A stretch of 52,493 nucleotides of DNA from Lacticaseibacillus daqingensis (GTDB lineage: Bacteria; Bacillota; Bacilli; Lactobacillales; Lactobacillaceae), in assembly GCF_003946115.1 (NCBI RefSeq), contig NZ_RHOH01000013.1, forward strand, positions 1 to 52,493, read 5' to 3'. Under the pieces are notes generated by a model that had not been told where the DNA came from, made no database searches, and worked only from the letters and a program-made list of their open reading frames with translations. Positions within the stretch are counted from its first letter, which is position 1, and every line of letters starts with the position of its first letter. Positions 50,755 to 52,493 of the stretch are shown piece by piece. The translations under genes and the position numbers were made by a program.

Positions 50755-50819
50755 TTGCCGATGTCAGTATAATACTGTATATTGTGGTTGCGGTCAATGA
50801 ATTGACTACATATTGATGT
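50755..50819. promoter_or_regulatory. Divergent nrd promoters with paired NrdR-like boxes
   Basis: Two similar 16-base boxes, TACTGTATATTGTGGT (50773-50788) and GACTACATATTGATGT (50804-50819), start 31 bases apart (three helix turns), the normal spacing of NrdR boxes. Candidate plus-strand promoter for nrdF: TTGCCG (50755-50760), 17 bases, TATATT (50778-50783). Candidate minus-strand promoter for nrdE: TTGACC (50797-50792), 17 bases, TATTAT (50774-50769). The boxes overlap both, so NrdR could switch both genes off. Confidence 0.7.
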
Positions 50820-50890
50820 TTTGGTGCTGAGCCAAACTTCTACTCTACCATACATGCGCGGATATCTCCAGCGCGGAAAAGGAGCACGCA

Positions 50891-51886
50891 ATGACAATCA
50901 ATGAGAACTACAAGGCGATCAACTGGGATCGCGTCTCGGATGACGTGGACAAGGCCACGTGGGAAAAGCTGACCGAGCAGTTTTGGCTGGACACGCGCAT
51001 CCCGGTTTCCAACGACATGGACGACTGGCGCGAGCTGGACAGCACCCACCAGTGGGTCGTTGGGCACGTCTTCGGGGGTCTGACGCTGTTGGACACCGTG
51101 CAGAGCCAAGACGGCATGCGTGCGCTGACCCAAGGCGCCATTACGCCTCACGAGAAAGCCGTGCTGAACAACATTCAGTTCATGGAATCGGTGCACGCCA
51201 AGTCCTACTCGACGATTTTCTCGACCTTAAACACGCAGACCGAAATCGACGAGATCTTCGACTGGTCCGACTCCGAGGAGTTCCTTCAGAACAAGGCCAA
51301 GTGGATCGTGGATCTGTACCGCAACGATCCAGACCCACTGCACAAAAAAGTGGCCAACGTCTTCTTGGAAACCTGCCTGTTCTACTCCGGCTTCTACACG
51401 CCGCTGTACTACTTGGGTAACAACAAGCTCAACAACGTGGCCGAGATCATCAAGCTGATCTTGCGTGACGAGTCCGTTCACGGCACCTACATCGGCTACA
51501 AGTACCAGGTCGCCTACAACCAGCTGTCCGCCGCCCAGAAGCAGGCGCAAGACGACTGGGCCTACGACCTGCTCTACAAGCTGTACGAAAACGAGCAGAA
51601 GTACGCGGCCCTGTGCTACGACCAGGTCGGCTGGACCGATGAAGTGATGACCTTCGTGGAATACAACGCCAACAAGGCGCTGATGAACCTGGGCAAAGAC
51701 GGCCTGTTCCCAACCACGGCCAGTGACGTCAACCCGATCATCATGAATGGGATCAACACCACCACCTCCAACCATGACTTCTTCTCCCAGGTCGGCAATG
51801 GTTACCTGCTGGGGCAAGTCGAGGCAATGGCGGATGACGATTACAACATCGACGTGATCACCGACCCGGAAGAAGGCGACAAGTGA
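50891..51886 (+). CDS. nrdF: Class Ib ribonucleotide reductase, beta subunit NrdF
   Basis: A 331-residue metallocofactor subunit that generates the tyrosyl radical. It shows the ferritin-like ligand helices FMESVHAKSYS and RDESVHGTYIG, and a C-terminus rich in Asp/Glu that docks NrdE. AAAGGAG precedes the ATG. It is coupled with nrdI through a stop-start overlap (TGATG). Confidence 0.96.
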   Translation: MTINENYKAINWDRVSDDVDKATWEKLTEQFWLDTRIPVSNDMDDWRELDSTHQWVVGHVFGGLTLLDTVQSQDGMRALTQGAITPHEKAVLNNIQFMESVHAKSYSTIFSTLNTQTEIDEIFDWSDSEEFLQNKAKWIVDLYRNDPDPLHKKVANVFLETCLFYSGFYTPLYYLGNNKLNNVAEIIKLILRDESVHGTYIGYKYQVAYNQLSAAQKQAQDDWAYDLLYKLYENEQKYAALCYDQVGWTDEVMTFVEYNANKALMNLGKDGLFPTTASDVNPIIMNGINTTTSNHDFFSQVGNGYLLGQVEAMADDDYNIDVITDPEEGDK

Positions 51887-52371
51887 TGCTGACACTTTTT
51901 TACGTTTCGATCTCTGGCAACACCCGGGCCTTTGCCAAGCGGCTGAGTGCTTACGCGGAAGCGGTGCACGCTAAGGACGCGACGCAGCCGTTGATCAACG
52001 CGGTGGAATACACCCCAAGCTTTGATCCGACCGTGCTCGATGGGCCATTCTTTGCGATGGTGCCCACCTACTTGGACGGCGGCGATGGCATCAACAACGG
52101 CTACAAGGAAGTCATGACGCTGGATTTTCGCGATGAGCTGGCCGATGCCAACCTCGACAATCTGCTAGGCATCATCGGCAGCGGCAACCGGAACTTCAAC
52201 GCGCAGTTTGGCCTGACCGCCAAGCACTATGCGCGCCGCTTCAACTCCCCGGTGATCGGCCTGTACGAACTGCGCGGCAACGACGAAGAGGCCGCGCGCA
52301 TCTACACCACCATGTGCAAGTACCAAGCCGACTTCGCGCGGCGCGGTGTGAAGCGCGCACTGGTGCACTGA
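51886..52371 (+). CDS. nrdI: Ribonucleotide reductase flavodoxin NrdI
   Basis: A 161-residue flavodoxin-like protein that supplies oxidant for loading manganese into NrdF. The FMN phosphate loop is SISGNTRAF, and GSGNRNFNAQFG is the other conserved flavin-side loop. I chose ATG 51886, which overlaps the nrdF stop; GTG 51883 is one codon upstream. Last gene of the nrdFI unit. Confidence 0.95.
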   Translation: MLTLFYVSISGNTRAFAKRLSAYAEAVHAKDATQPLINAVEYTPSFDPTVLDGPFFAMVPTYLDGGDGINNGYKEVMTLDFRDELADANLDNLLGIIGSGNRNFNAQFGLTAKHYARRFNSPVIGLYELRGNDEEAARIYTTMCKYQADFARRGVKRALVH

Positions 52372-52385
52372 TCGAATTGAACCCT

Positions 52386-52411
52386 AAAAGACGGCTGCGG
52401 CCGTCTTTTTT
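52386..52411 (+). terminator. Terminator after nrdI
   Basis: AGACGGC (52389-52395) pairs with GCCGTCT (52400-52406) around TGCG; six T follow. Confidence 0.9.
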
Positions 52412-52425
52412 GCTACGACGAATTG

Positions 52426-52493
52426 TCAACTCAAGTGCAACTTTTTACCCAGGTAGACTTCTGATGGTGTCTTCCAGCCTAAGACCTTGCGAG
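52426..52493 (-). mobile_element. IS30-family transposase, C-terminal end (cut by the window edge)
   Basis: On the minus strand the last 22 codons read RKVLGWKTPSEVYLGKKLHL, Ser, stop, the usual end of lactobacillus IS30-type transposases. The insertion sequence continues beyond position 52493. Its end must lie between the nrdI terminator (52411) and the stop codon at 52426, or just beyond the terminator; CAACTCAAGTGCAACT (52428-52443) probably belongs to the terminal repeat. Confidence 0.75.

Overview
The window is GC-rich, densely coded DNA from a low-copy-repeat Firmicute chromosome, most likely a lactobacillus. The evidence is the block pcrA-ligA-camS-gatCAB-dagK-rlmD in one direction, a deoxyribosyltransferase next to a deoxynucleoside kinase (purine deoxynucleoside salvage), a CamS lipoprotein, YxeA, DUF3284 and DUF4828 family proteins, strong GGAGG-type ribosome binding sites, and the end of an IS30-type transposase at the right edge. 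The species cannot be named from this sequence alone.

Layout. 1-1230: end of an rRNA operon (5S rRNA, tRNA-Asn), a divergent NAD(P)-binding protein and tRNA-Thr(CGT). 1297-6678: EndA-like nuclease, a MITE-like repeat, a two-gene minus-strand unit, then a translationally coupled four-gene operon (lipoprotein, DEDDh exonuclease, DUF1858, DUF438/hemerythrin/PAS). 6822-18517: core housekeeping (UvrD-type helicase, DNA ligase, CamS, amidotransferase GatCAB, diacylglycerol kinase, 23S rRNA methyltransferase). 18713-22721: nucleoside salvage pair, an SPFH protein with a one-domain NfeD partner, and a membrane-anchored GH25 domain that has lost its catalytic acids. 22868-26174: MarR regulator divergent from an ABC exporter, with an excellent promoter/operator arrangement between them. 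26207-34633: small and accessory genes, including a split reading frame, YxeA, Gfo/Idh/MocA oxidoreductase, DEAD-box helicase, DUF3284, an endolysin-like GH25/peptidoglycan-binding protein, a candidate structured small RNA, tRNA-Arg(CCT), an M50-like membrane protease and a barrel-type enzyme. 34917-41438: an orphan PhnD-like lipoprotein, a MacB-like fused ABC transporter, an ASCH/GyrI-like pair, small membrane proteins and a phosphatase of the histidine family. 41773-46029: TetR regulator with a heterodimeric ABC exporter. 46030-46930: a gene-free island packed with repeats and hairpins. 46931-48413: two tandem stand-alone EAL-domain proteins. 48513-52371: class Ib ribonucleotide reductase, nrdE divergent from nrdFI with paired NrdR-like boxes between them. 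52426-52493: IS30 transposase end.

Regulatory links read from the DNA: the TetR operon has two perfect 13-bp palindromes of the form TGACA-N3-TGTCA just after its -10 box, and the MacB-like transporter 5.8 kb away has one at the same place, so one TetR protein may control both exporters. The MarR operator lies at the start of its own transcript, and a second copy of the half-sites precedes the ABC exporter promoter.

The most unusual material is non-coding: (i) dispersed hairpins with different stems but nearly the same eight-base loop (CG-N-A-Y-TT-A/T) at about 2.2, 41.7, 46.1, 46.2 and 46.5 kb; (ii) a promoter-plus-terminator unit at 32.24-32.37 kb encoding a roughly 120-nt RNA with three hairpins. 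I found no CRISPR array, no prophage structural genes and no obvious defence island.
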